Positions 9,583-17,582 of a stretch of DNA of 23,341 bases are shown in pieces. The stretch is from contig NZ_CAMLIG010000043.1 of NCBI RefSeq assembly GCF_946480185.1, positions 1-23,341 of the forward strand, read 5' to 3'. Positions within the stretch are counted from its first letter, which is position 1, and each line of letters opens with the position of its first letter. A model generated the notes under the pieces. That model saw only the letters and a program-made list of their open reading frames with translations. It made no database searches and was not told the DNA's origin. The position numbers and the translations under genes are program-made. The DNA is from an uncultured Pedobacter sp. (GTDB taxonomy: Bacteria; Bacteroidota; Bacteroidia; Sphingobacteriales; Sphingobacteriaceae).

Positions 9583-9597
9583 GCACATAGAGACATA
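9583..9597. repeat. Short CACATAGAGACATAG repeat
   Basis: This motif matches the arms of the inverted repeat at 6961-7071 (CACATAGGCACATAG; reverse complement of CTATGTGGTT). It sits in the 224-base divergent spacer between the PIG-L and DUF6503-like genes. It is probably a fragment of a dispersed intergenic element. Confidence 0.45.
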
Positions 9598-9756
9598 GAA
9601 TTTATAGACGAAGCCTTGGAGGAACTTTTTATAAAGATACACCATTGCGTTCCCCTTGTTGTAAATGCCACTATTTACCGATGTAGTTTCATCTTTAGAA
9701 CCGAACCGCTTTGGTGAAAGCAACGCGTTTGAAAAGCTTTTCCTAACTTAGTGCGT

Positions 9757-10485
9757 ATGGAAAAGAAATTTTCAATCTTCTTGGCGGCAGTAAGCATATT
9801 ATTTTTAGCAGGCTGTACCAACGGAAAAAGTGCCAATAACATTATTAGAAAATCCATCGCTTTTTATGGAATGGATAAACTTGACGGGAAAACCATTGAC
9901 TTTGATTTTAGAGAAAAGCATTTTACCGTGAAATTTAATAAAGGTGATTTCTTTTATGAAAGTACTTTTAAAGATAGTCTGGGACTGATAAAAGATCAAT
10001 TGAGCAATCATGGTTTTGCGAGAGAGCGGAATGGTTTAGTAGTTCCCTTGTCAAAAAAAGATTCTACAAAATATGCCGAATCTTTAAACTCGGTGGTTTA
10101 TTTTGCTTTTTTGCCACTTAAACTCAAAGATGATGCAGTGCAGGCAAAAACATTAAGAACGGTGCAGGTTAAAGGGAAAGCTTATCACGAAATTGAGGTA
10201 AGTTTTAAAGCTGAAAATGGAGGAAGCAGCCACGATGACGTTTTTTATTTTTGGTTTGACGCAACTGATTATAGCATGGATTATTTTGCTTACAGTAAAG
10301 GTGGAAATCGCTTTCGGGCAATTGATGGTTTAATTAACGCTAAGGGTTTATACCTTCAAAACTATATTAATTTGGAAAATAAAAGCAATGAAAAAACTGC
10401 CTTAAAGGATTATTATAAACTGTTTGAGGAAGATAAATTAAGTACACTTTCACATATTACGCTAAAAAATTTAAGGGTAAAATAA
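9757..10485 (+). CDS. DUF6503-like lipoprotein
   Basis: The protein has 242 residues when started at the ATG at 9757; a GTG two codons earlier is less likely. The N-terminus is a lipoprotein signal with the lipobox LAGC. The mature part begins with a helix (NIIRKSIAFYGMDKL) and continues with strands typical of the Bacteroidota DUF6503 family: TIDFDFREKHFTVKF, GDFFYESTFKDS, SLNSVVYFAFLPL, VKGKAYHEIEVSFKAENGG and FYFWFDATDYSMDYFAYS. The family has no established function. Its layout recalls periplasmic lipid- or lipoprotein-handling beta folds, but that is only an impression. The gene is monocistronic, and no terminator is obvious behind it. Confidence 0.88.
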   Translation: MEKKFSIFLAAVSILFLAGCTNGKSANNIIRKSIAFYGMDKLDGKTIDFDFREKHFTVKFNKGDFFYESTFKDSLGLIKDQLSNHGFARERNGLVVPLSKKDSTKYAESLNSVVYFAFLPLKLKDDAVQAKTLRTVQVKGKAYHEIEVSFKAENGGSSHDDVFYFWFDATDYSMDYFAYSKGGNRFRAIDGLINAKGLYLQNYINLENKSNEKTALKDYYKLFEEDKLSTLSHITLKNLRVK

Positions 10486-10903
10486 TGTGAGTTTTGGGTC
10501 TATCTGACATTATGCGGCCGAATCACTGACCATAATTGAGCTTCCTTTCGCCCTTGGCGGTTGCGGAAATGATGAAGAAATAATAGCACTACCTTTGTAG
10601 CAACCGGCGCAGGCGACAGTTTTTGGTTACTTTTTTCTGTAAAAAAGTAACTGCCCTTTGCCCGGCATGAGGGCAGGAAAGGCTGTGCGGGCAGGCTAAA
10701 ATTGCCATTTAATGTAGTTTTAGGCAAGATTCTAATAAAGAAAAGATACAAACTTAAGTGTAAATTCTTAATCTTATAATTTTAAGTCTAGTACCCTAAC
10801 TGCTGGACTTTTTTGTGTCTTGATAAAAAATATCTAAAAAAAAAGTTAAACGCTTAATCCTTAGCGTTAATAATCAGTCATACCAGCATAAACCCCAATT
10901 AGC
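10486..10903. other. Intergenic spacer with hairpin and repeat sequence
   Basis: These 418 bases separate two plus-strand genes and hold no credible gene. Contents are a TACCTTTG sequence (10590-10597) that matches the TAnnTTTG -7 consensus but lacks a well-placed -33 partner, an 11-bp hairpin at 10626-10651 within a GC-rich repeat-like block (~10600-10700, with GGGCAGG motifs), and an imperfect inverted repeat, ACGCT at 10850-10854 against AGCGT at 10863-10867, about 35 bases before the DUF1800 start. Confidence 0.55.
10626..10651. repeat. Perfect 11-bp hairpin, sister of 734-762
   Basis: GTTACTTTTTT at 10626-10636 and AAAAAAGTAAC at 10641-10651 pair perfectly around a CTGT loop. Compared with the hairpin at 734-762 the two outermost pairs differ (G-C against A-T, T-A against A-T), so pairing is preserved while sequence changes. 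It lies 140 bases after the DUF6503-like gene, rather far for its terminator. Confidence 0.7.
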
Positions 10904-12829
10904 ATGAAAACTATTTTAAAATTTTTTTATGTTCCTTTTATTTTGTTAAGTGCCATTTTGGTGCTTTCTTCCTTTTTTAATGATAGGGCCGACGGAATTA
11001 CAAAAGCATATAAAAAGGCAGGTTTAACCGATAGGGAAGCTGCGCTACATTTGTTGAGCAGGTTCACGTTTGGTCCCAAACCCAACGATATTGATGAGCT
11101 TTTGAAAGTAGGTGCTGATAAATGGTTTAACCAACAGTTGCAGGCCAAATTTGAGGATAAAGATTTAAACGCCCGTTTGGCAGATTACGATGCCATTAAT
11201 TTGAGCAATACCCAAGTTGAAGAAACTTTTCCAAGGCAACCTAAGATTTTGCGCATGGCCATTAAAGACGGTTATATTGATAAAGATTCGGTGAATAAAG
11301 GGGATAAAAAACAGTACCGCGAACAGTTGAAAGGCTATATGGATAAAAAGGGTTACAGACCTCTACAAGAATTATTCAGACAGTTTATAGGTCAAAAAAT
11401 ATTAAGAGCCACCTACTCAGAAAACCAATTGCAGGAAGTTTTAACCGATTTTTGGTTTAACCATTTCAATGTTTCCTTGATTAAAAACGACTGTGCCAGC
11501 TATATCCCGGCTTACGAGCGTGATGTCATCCGTCCAAACGTTTTTGGCAAATTTAGTACCTTATTGTTGGCTACCGCAAAATCACCGGCCATGCTTTATT
11601 ATCTGGATAATTTCAGTAGCGTGGGTAATAATGAAGCCAGCATGAATGCGATGGAAAGGGTCGCTAAAAATTCGAAAAACCCCAATATCAAAGCCAATCT
11701 GGAAAAGCTTAAGAAAAACAGAAAAGCAAAGGGATTAAACGAAAACTATGCTCGCGAGGTAATGGAATTGCATACTCTTGGCGTTGACGGTGGCTATACC
11801 CAAACTGATGTTACGCAAGCCGCAGGCATTTTAACCGGATGGAGTATTAACCCAACCGTTGCTGCTTACGGTGGCGATATGATGAACAAATTGAACAAGG
11901 TGAGTGAAGAAGCGCTTGAAAAGCGTGGTTTTGTACGTGATGGCGATTTCTTGTTCAGTCCGAACAGACATGATACCAGCAACAAAATAGTGTTAGGGCA
12001 TAAATTTATCGGCACAGACGGCTACCAAGAAGGGGTTGATTTGTTAAACATGTTGGCGCATCACCCATCCACCGCTAAATTTATCTGTAAAAAACTGGCG
12101 GTGCGTTTCATCAATGATAATCCGCCTCAGAGCATAATAGATAAAATGTCGAAAACCTTTTTAGCTAAAGACGGCGACATTAAAGCGGTACTGATTACAA
12201 TGGTTACTTCTCCTGAGTTCTGGGCGAAAAATGCTTTGGGCGAAAAAACAAAATCGCCGTTTGAGCTGGCTATAAGTTCTGTTAGGGCTTTGGATGCAGA
12301 TGTTATACAGCCTTACCAACTTTACAGCTGGATCAATAAAATGGGACAAAAGATTTATTACTATCAAGCGCCAACCGGTTTCCCGGATAGGGGACAGTAC
12401 TGGATCAATACAGGCGCTTTATTAAATCGGATGAATTTTGGATTGGCCCTTGCCGGACAAAGAATTAAAGGTGTAAAAGTAAACTTAGCAGCACTAAACA
12501 ATAACCACGAGCCTGAAAGTAGCGAAGCGGCTTTAAAAACTTACGGTAAAATTATTTTGCCCGAGCGTGACTTAAGTAAAACGATTGACCGGTTAACGCC
12601 TTTTTTAACCGATCCAAACTTGGTGCAAAAAGTGGATCAGGCGGCAAACAAAACTAAACCTACAAGCACCATGGAACATACGGATGAGGATATGATGATG
12701 GCGGAAGCGAATCCTGTGGTGAAGAAAAAACAACCCTATCAAACTAAAAAGCCCGCCTTTGCAAATAACGCAATGTTGGCGCAAGTAGTAGGCGTAATTA
12801 TCGGTGCGCCAGAATTTCAAAAAAGGTAA
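10904..12829 (+). CDS. DUF1800 domain protein
   Basis: A protein of 641 residues. The N-terminus has a hydrophobic segment (~8-25) that acts as a signal peptide or anchor. The DUF1800 region runs from ~45 (AALHLLSRFTFGPKPNDID) through FWFNHFNV (~185) and the hallmark LNENYAREVMELHTLGVDGGY at ~279-298, then LTGWS and a C-terminal stretch around FPDRGQYW. A Lys/Met/Asp-rich linker (~580-620) precedes the last segment, which ends in GAPEFQKR. DUF1800 proteins are exported and almost always paired with a DUF1501 gene, as here (20 bases downstream). The biochemical function is unknown. The loop between ~80 and 150 is rich in Lys and looks less conserved. Confidence 0.92.
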   Translation: MKTILKFFYVPFILLSAILVLSSFFNDRADGITKAYKKAGLTDREAALHLLSRFTFGPKPNDIDELLKVGADKWFNQQLQAKFEDKDLNARLADYDAINLSNTQVEETFPRQPKILRMAIKDGYIDKDSVNKGDKKQYREQLKGYMDKKGYRPLQELFRQFIGQKILRATYSENQLQEVLTDFWFNHFNVSLIKNDCASYIPAYERDVIRPNVFGKFSTLLLATAKSPAMLYYLDNFSSVGNNEASMNAMERVAKNSKNPNIKANLEKLKKNRKAKGLNENYAREVMELHTLGVDGGYTQTDVTQAAGILTGWSINPTVAAYGGDMMNKLNKVSEEALEKRGFVRDGDFLFSPNRHDTSNKIVLGHKFIGTDGYQEGVDLLNMLAHHPSTAKFICKKLAVRFINDNPPQSIIDKMSKTFLAKDGDIKAVLITMVTSPEFWAKNALGEKTKSPFELAISSVRALDADVIQPYQLYSWINKMGQKIYYYQAPTGFPDRGQYWINTGALLNRMNFGLALAGQRIKGVKVNLAALNNNHEPESSEAALKTYGKIILPERDLSKTIDRLTPFLTDPNLVQKVDQAANKTKPTSTMEHTDEDMMMAEANPVVKKKQPYQTKKPAFANNAMLAQVVGVIIGAPEFQKR

Positions 12830-12849
12830 CAATTTTAAAATTATTGATC

Positions 12850-14118
12850 ATGACATCAAGAAGAGGATTTTTAAAAGCAGGCGGTTTAGCTGTATTTGGA
12901 ATTGGATTAGGCGGTTTACCAACTTTTGTAACCCAGGCAGCGGCACAAATTAAGCAGCCCGGCCTGTTTAAAAGGAGAAAAACTTTGGTCTGTATTTTTC
13001 AGCGAGGTGCAATGGATGGCTTAATGGCTGTAACGCCTTTTACGGATGAGTATCTGAAAGCTGCCAGACCTAACCTTTTTATATCAGCGGCAAAAGGAAC
13101 TCCCGGCAAATCTTTGATAGATTTAGACGGTAAATTTGGTCTGCACCCTTCAATGGCTAGTTTCGAATCTGTTTTTAAAGATGGACGGTTAGGCATTGTG
13201 CATGGCATAGGTTCGCCAAATAACACACGGTCGCATTTTGATGCGCAGGATTATATGGAGTCTGGAACTCCTTTTAATAAAGGAACAGCAAGTGGCTGGT
13301 TAAATAGGGCAGTGGGTTTGTTAGGTCACGATACGGCAACCCCTTTTCAGGCTGTAAGTCTTACTTCGTCCTTGCCACGGTCTTTTTACGGAGATAATCC
13401 TTCTGTAGCTATCAGCAATTTGCAGGATTTTAACATCCAACTTAAAGGAAATCCTAGCGGGGCAGATCGGGTTTCTAAAAGTTTCGAGGATTTGTATGAC
13501 CAAACTACGCAGGGCCTGTTAAAGGAAACGGGTAAAGATAGTTTTGAGGCAATGAACATGCTGAAAAAGATGGACACCAAAAATTATAAACCTGCAAATA
13601 ATGCGCAGTATCCATCCTCTGCTTTAGGTAATTCTATGAAGCAGATTGCACAGCTCATTAAAATGGATGTAGGTTTAGAAGTTGCTTTCGCAGAATCTGG
13701 AGGTTGGGATACGCATTTTAACCAAGGTTCTGATACCGGTATTTTTGCCAGAAACGTAAACGATTTGAGTGATAGTATAATGGCTTTTTGGACAGATATG
13801 GGCACTTTGCAGGATGATGTAACTGTGATGACGATGACCGAGTTTGGTAGAACGGTAAAACAAAATGGCACCGGCGGAACTGACCACGGCAGAGGATCAT
13901 GTAATTTTATTTTGGGCAATGATGTTTTTGGCGGAAAAGTCCACGGAAAAATGGGCGAGCTAGCCGTAGAAAACTTGGAAGACGGGAGAGATTTGCCGGT
14001 AACCACTGATTTCCGGAGTGTGTTTAGTGAAGTTGCGGACAAGCATTTAGGAATTCATAAAGACACGGTATTGTTTCCAGACTGGAACGGCGATCATATC
14101 GGAATGATGAAGGCCTAA
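12850..14118 (+). CDS. DUF1501 domain protein with Tat-type signal
   Basis: The protein has 422 residues from the ATG at 12850; the frame is open back to a TTG at 12844, which would add two residues. The N-terminus reads TSRRGFLKAGG followed by a hydrophobic stretch and TQAAAQ, a good twin-arginine signal, so the protein is probably exported folded. The domain is related to the alkaline phosphatase/sulfatase fold. Visible motifs are LVCIFQRGAMDGL, FGLHPSM, GGWDTH at 284-289, MTMTEFGRTVKQN at ~326-338, and TDHGRGS. It forms an operon with the DUF1800 gene 20 bases upstream, and a strong terminator follows 38 bases after its stop. Substrate and role are unknown. Confidence 0.93.
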   Translation: MTSRRGFLKAGGLAVFGIGLGGLPTFVTQAAAQIKQPGLFKRRKTLVCIFQRGAMDGLMAVTPFTDEYLKAARPNLFISAAKGTPGKSLIDLDGKFGLHPSMASFESVFKDGRLGIVHGIGSPNNTRSHFDAQDYMESGTPFNKGTASGWLNRAVGLLGHDTATPFQAVSLTSSLPRSFYGDNPSVAISNLQDFNIQLKGNPSGADRVSKSFEDLYDQTTQGLLKETGKDSFEAMNMLKKMDTKNYKPANNAQYPSSALGNSMKQIAQLIKMDVGLEVAFAESGGWDTHFNQGSDTGIFARNVNDLSDSIMAFWTDMGTLQDDVTVMTMTEFGRTVKQNGTGGTDHGRGSCNFILGNDVFGGKVHGKMGELAVENLEDGRDLPVTTDFRSVFSEVADKHLGIHKDTVLFPDWNGDHIGMMKA

Positions 14119-14155
14119 TCCCTTTACCAAATTTATAACACAATAAGTACTTGGG

Positions 14156-14187
14156 TCGGCATGTTGAATTTAACATGCCGATTTTTT
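14156..14187 (+). terminator. Rho-independent terminator of the DUF1800/DUF1501 operon
   Basis: TCGGCATGTT (14156-14165) pairs perfectly with AACATGCCGA (14172-14181) around a 6-base loop and is followed by six T residues. It lies 38 bases after the DUF1501 stop and isolates the pair from the kinase gene. Confidence 0.92.
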
Positions 14188-14333
14188 GTTTCCGTCTGGG
14201 AGTGAATCCCTTACCGTTTTAATTTATGTTTGATTCAGCGGTTCCTTCTTCATAAAATCTTTGTCCCCTCGCTAAAAAAATACTGGTACAAAGGTGTTGC
14301 AAATCATTCTGAATTATTAGCTATCTTAGACTT

Positions 14334-15398
14334 ATGAAGTTACGGACGCTTGTTTTTTTGAATGCCTTAGCAGTAGGGGTTTCTATCGGAGGAGTAAATC
14401 TTTATTTTCAGCACAAATGGTTTTATTTTGCTGTCTCGCTACTTACGGCTACCCTTGTCAGCTATTTTGTGTTCTATTTTTTAATCGAGAAATATGTTTA
14501 CTCAAAAATAAAAGTCATCTATAAAATGATCCACAGTTTAAAACTGGGGAAAGATTTAAAGGATGCTTTAGGCGAATATGTAAGTCCAGACCCGATTAAC
14601 GACGTAGAGCAGGAAGTGAAAGAATGGGCAAGAGATAAGAAATTGGAGATTGAAGACTTAAAGAAGCAAGAAAAATTCCGTCGCGAATTTTTATCTAACA
14701 TTTCACACGAGTTTAAAACGCCAATTTTCGCTATCGAAGGTTACGTGGAAGCATTGCAAGATGGTGCTTTAGAAGACCCCAAACTGGCGCAGAACTTTTT
14801 AAACAAGGTGCAATCAAATGTGGACCGGTTAAGTGTTTTGATTACAGATTTAAACGAGATATCGAAACTGGAGAGTGGCGAAATCCCCATCAATTATCAA
14901 AAATTTGAGTTGACTGCTTTGATAAAAGAAGTAATGGAGTCTTTGGAGCTTAAAGCAGATAAATATAAAATCAAGCTTGTTTTTAAAGAAAAGTACGATG
15001 TGCCTACTTGGGTAAAAGCAGACCGTGAAAAAATAAGACAGGTTTTAGTGAATCTTATAGATAATTCCTTTAAATACGGAAAAGAAAATGGTTATACAGC
15101 CATTACAATCTTTGGACTGCATGATCAATACCTGGTAGAAATTACCGATAACGGAATGGGAATAAGCGAAGAGCACCTGCCTCGTTTGTTCGAACGTTTT
15201 TACCGGACAGACACGAGTCGATCAAGACAGATTGGTGGTTCTGGCTTAGGTTTAGCCATTGTAAAGCATATTGTTGAGGCGCATAACCAAACTATTAACG
15301 TTAGGAGTACGCAAAAATTAGGGTCAACATTTGGTTTTACTTTGCAAAAATCAAAAGATGCTTTAATAAGCATTCCTATGATTACTGCCGACGTTTAA
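14334..15398 (+). CDS. PhoR-like sensor histidine kinase
   Basis: A protein of 354 residues with two N-terminal membrane segments (~5-25 and ~29-51) and almost no periplasmic loop between them, so it probably senses through a partner or within the membrane. A linker rich in charged residues (~52-118) leads to the HisKA domain, with the phospho-accepting His125 in SNISHEFKTP. The catalytic domain shows the N box (LVNLIDNSFKYGK, ~238-250), the G1 box TDNGMG (~271-276) and the G2 box GSGLGL (302-307). It sits directly before the DUF47 and PiT genes, and its architecture is that of PhoR, so a role in phosphate sensing is inferred. No response regulator is adjacent. A TATGTTTG element at 14225-14232 could be its -7 box, though no good -33 partner is visible. 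Confidence 0.9.
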   Translation: MKLRTLVFLNALAVGVSIGGVNLYFQHKWFYFAVSLLTATLVSYFVFYFLIEKYVYSKIKVIYKMIHSLKLGKDLKDALGEYVSPDPINDVEQEVKEWARDKKLEIEDLKKQEKFRREFLSNISHEFKTPIFAIEGYVEALQDGALEDPKLAQNFLNKVQSNVDRLSVLITDLNEISKLESGEIPINYQKFELTALIKEVMESLELKADKYKIKLVFKEKYDVPTWVKADREKIRQVLVNLIDNSFKYGKENGYTAITIFGLHDQYLVEITDNGMGISEEHLPRLFERFYRTDTSRSRQIGGSGLGLAIVKHIVEAHNQTINVRSTQKLGSTFGFTLQKSKDALISIPMITADV

Positions 15399-15424
15399 AG
15401 AAAACTTAACATTATCTTAACATT
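15395..15424 (+). promoter_or_regulatory. Pho-box-like direct repeats before the DUF47-PiT genes
   Basis: TTAACA occurs at 15406-15411 and again at 15417-15422, separated by 5 bases (11-bp period). The identity extends to nine bases, CTTAACATT, in each copy. A weaker third unit, TTAAAG, lies 11 bp upstream at 15395-15400 and overlaps the kinase stop codon. The 6-base unit with a 5-base spacer matches the PhoP box known from Bacillus (TT[A/C/T]A[C/T]A), and 11-bp spacing is also that of the E. coli Pho box. The repeats end 9 bases before a -7 element, the usual position for PhoB-type activation. Confidence 0.6.
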
Positions 15425-15431
15425 GGGGTAT

Positions 15432-15439
15432 TATTTTTG
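15432..15439 (+). promoter_or_regulatory. Bacteroidota -7 promoter element for DUF47-PiT
   Basis: TATTTTTG matches the TAnnTTTG consensus in full. It lies 23 bases before the DUF47 ATG, which implies a leader of roughly 15-20 bases. No TTTG sits at the -33 distance; the Pho-box-like repeats occupy that place, which fits an activator-dependent promoter. Confidence 0.55.
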
Positions 15440-15461
15440 TAACTTTAATATTAAGCTTAAT

Positions 15462-16103
15462 ATGAATAATATATTTTCTTATTTCATCCCAAAAGATAAA
15501 AAGTTTTTTCCTCTTTTCGAGAGCGCAAGCTCAAATCTTGTTGCCATGTCTGTATTGATTAAAAAATTGATTAATACTGACGATCTTAAAGCAAGAGAAC
15601 CTATCCATAAAGAAATTGAGGATTTGGAACATCGTGGAGATGAACTTACACACCAGATTTATATAGAGCTTAGCAAGACTTTTATTACCCCGTTTGATAG
15701 AGAAGACATACATACTTTAGCAACTGCTTTAGACGATGTTGCAGATTATATCCACGGAAGTTCTAATCGTATTTTACTGTACAACGTAAATGAATCTACC
15801 GAGCCAATGAAAAAGTTGGCAGAATTGGTTGGACAAGCTTGCGCTGATGTTGATAAAGCGATTAAAGAGCTAAAAAATCTAAAAAATATTAGAATAATTG
15901 CTGATTCTTGTGTGAGAATCAACAGCATTGAAAACCAAGCAGATTACGTTTTTGATAAAGCCATTGGAGATTTGTTTGATTTTGAGGATGATGCCAAAGT
16001 GATTATGAAATACAAAGAGGTACTTAATGGATTAGAAACAGCAACAGACAGATGTGAGGATGTTGCCAACGTGTTGGAGACCATTTTGGTTAAAAACGCT
16101 TAA
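15462..16103 (+). CDS. DUF47 family protein (PhoU-like PiT partner)
   Basis: The protein has 213 residues from the ATG at 15462. The frame is open upstream to a TTG at 15423, but that region carries the promoter. It is all-helical with no membrane segment. Diagnostic stretches are FFPLFESASSNLVAMSVL, EIEDLEHRGDELTHQIYIELSKTFITPFDREDIHTLATALDDVADYI-like helix pairs with E-x-x-x-D metal-binding motifs, and a C-terminal VLNGLETATDRCEDVANVLE. DUF47 proteins resemble PhoU, are cytoplasmic, and are almost always encoded beside PiT transporters, as here with a 24-base gap. They are thought to modulate phosphate uptake. Confidence 0.95.
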   Translation: MNNIFSYFIPKDKKFFPLFESASSNLVAMSVLIKKLINTDDLKAREPIHKEIEDLEHRGDELTHQIYIELSKTFITPFDREDIHTLATALDDVADYIHGSSNRILLYNVNESTEPMKKLAELVGQACADVDKAIKELKNLKNIRIIADSCVRINSIENQADYVFDKAIGDLFDFEDDAKVIMKYKEVLNGLETATDRCEDVANVLETILVKNA

Positions 16104-16127
16104 TTCCAAATCCGTAAAAAGCATATA

Positions 16128-17138
16128 ATGATTACTACACTTCTTATTATTGTCATCATTTTAGCTATCGGTTTTGATTTTATCAATGGTTTTCATGATG
16201 CGGCCAATTCTATAGCTACCATTGTTTCTACAAAAGTTTTAACCCCTTTCCAGGCTGTGCTTTGGGCGGCGTTGTTCAACTTTGCGGCCTATTTCTATTT
16301 TACAGATCATAAAGTTGCTGATACCGTTGCCAAAACAGTATTTGCACAGTACATCACGCTAGAGGTGGTTTTGGCAGGATTGATTGCCGCTATAATGTGG
16401 AACTTATTGACTTGGTATTATGGTATTCCGTCCAGTTCTTCGCATACGTTAATTGGAGGTTTTGCCGGTGCCGGTATGGCTAAAGCACTTTCTTTGGGAG
16501 AAAATGCTTTAAATGCAGTAAACTTTGCGCCCATTATAAAAGTGGTTGCCTTTATTGTTTTGGCGCCTATTATAGGGATGGTGATAGCAGTGATTATCAA
16601 CCTTATCATCATTAATATTTCTAAAAATGCCCGACCGGCAACAGCAGAGAAGTGGTTTAAAAGATTGCAATTGGTTTCCTCTGCTGCGCTAAGTTTTACC
16701 CATGGCGGTAATGATGCGCAGAAAGTAATGGGAATTATATTTGCAGCTTTAATAGCTAACAATGTAGTTGCGCCGGGTTCTCCCATGCCAGAATGGATAC
16801 CTATTACCTGTTACGCAGCAATTGCATTAGGAACCATGAGCGGCGGTTGGAAAATTGTTAAGACGATGGGAAGCAAAATCACTAAAGTAACTTCTTTAGA
16901 AGGCGTAAGTGCCGAGGCTGCCGGTGCAGTAACTTTAGGAATTACAGAACACTTTGGTATTCCGGTTTCTACCACACATACCATCACCGGATCTATCATT
17001 GGTGTTGGTTTAACTAAAAGAGTTTCTGCGGTGCGCTGGGGAGTTACCTACAGCTTAATTTGGGCCTGGATTTTAACCATCCCGGTTTCTGCCACTTTAG
17101 CGGCCGCTATGTTTGCGATTGTCCACTACGTTTTTTAG
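16128..17138 (+). CDS. PiT family inorganic phosphate transporter
   Basis: A protein of 336 residues with about ten hydrophobic membrane segments. The two inverted halves of the PiT fold each carry their signature: GFHDAANSIATIVSTKVL at ~21-38 and FTHGGNDAQKVMGI at ~191-204. PGxP-type loop sequences (YGIPSSSSHTLIGG, and FGIPVSTTHTITGS in the second half) are also present. PiT proteins import phosphate together with H+ or Na+, often as a neutral metal-phosphate complex. The length is shorter than E. coli PitA (about 500 residues) and matches the compact bacterial form. It is co-transcribed with the DUF47 gene and closed by a terminator. The specific symbol (pit) is not certain. Confidence 0.95.
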   Translation: MITTLLIIVIILAIGFDFINGFHDAANSIATIVSTKVLTPFQAVLWAALFNFAAYFYFTDHKVADTVAKTVFAQYITLEVVLAGLIAAIMWNLLTWYYGIPSSSSHTLIGGFAGAGMAKALSLGENALNAVNFAPIIKVVAFIVLAPIIGMVIAVIINLIIINISKNARPATAEKWFKRLQLVSSAALSFTHGGNDAQKVMGIIFAALIANNVVAPGSPMPEWIPITCYAAIALGTMSGGWKIVKTMGSKITKVTSLEGVSAEAAGAVTLGITEHFGIPVSTTHTITGSIIGVGLTKRVSAVRWGVTYSLIWAWILTIPVSATLAAAMFAIVHYVF

Positions 17139-17160
17139 GATAATAAATAAAAGAATAGAT

Positions 17161-17196
17161 AGCCCGGTAGAGAAATCTGTTGGGCTTATTTTTTTT
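17161..17196 (+). terminator. Rho-independent terminator of the phosphate operon
   Basis: AGCCC at 17161-17165 pairs with GGGCT at 17182-17186. The interior continues pairing through three G-U wobbles and AGA/TCT to a GAAA loop. It is followed by TATTTTTTTT. It begins 22 bases after the PiT stop codon. Confidence 0.85.
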
Positions 17197-17307
17197 GGGA
17201 AATTTGTATTAAAATTGCTATTTTACTTTTTTAAAGTTCTTGGATAATTTATGACCCGTTTTGCTTTGAATTTATAGCCTGTACTGAACTGACTAATTTC
17301 TTTTTTT

Positions 17308-17547
17308 ATGAATAATATTACATTTTTAAATAAGCAATTTAGGGTAAGAGAAATAAAATTGCCAGATTTAGGTTACATCTTGGTTTCAACAACAAATTTA
17401 AACGATGCCTTAATGATAAATGGAAGTGAATATATTTCAGATAAGGCTCAAAGAATTGATGAACAAATACATTTTTTTGTTGAGGAGAATGAAATTGAGT
17501 TGGATGAAAAGGAATTAATTAAAATAGTTAGATTGGAGACGATATAA
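17308..17547 (+). CDS. Hypothetical protein, 79 residues
   Basis: A small acidic protein with no signal peptide or membrane segment. It opens with predicted strands (FRVREIKLPDLGYILVSTTNL), then has a helix-rich, Glu-rich C-terminal half (IDEQIHFFVEENEIELDEKELIKIV). Codon use is like that of neighbouring genes and the start is an ATG after a T-run. A TTGCTTTG at 17261-17268 differs from the -7 consensus at one base. I do not recognise a family. It sits between the phosphate operon terminator and the restriction enzyme remnant, so it could be a native gene or part of a decayed insertion. Confidence 0.6.
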   Translation: MNNITFLNKQFRVREIKLPDLGYILVSTTNLNDALMINGSEYISDKAQRIDEQIHFFVEENEIELDEKELIKIVRLETI

Positions 17548-17582
17548 TTACGTTTCATTTTTTTTGTTTTGTAAGAACGCTT

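Noticed and set aside
13584..14042. 152-codon frame antisense to the DUF1501 gene
   Set aside because: It is a shadow of the well-supported DUF1501 coding sequence, rich in Ser/Pro/Lys with no recognisable domain.
15423..15461. TTG start giving a longer DUF47 protein
   Set aside because: The added 13 residues cover the Pho-box-like repeat end and the -7 element; the ATG at 15462 fits the family start.
16418..16786. 122-codon frame antisense to the PiT transporter
   Set aside because: It mirrors membrane-segment codons of the transporter and has no start signal or neighbours.
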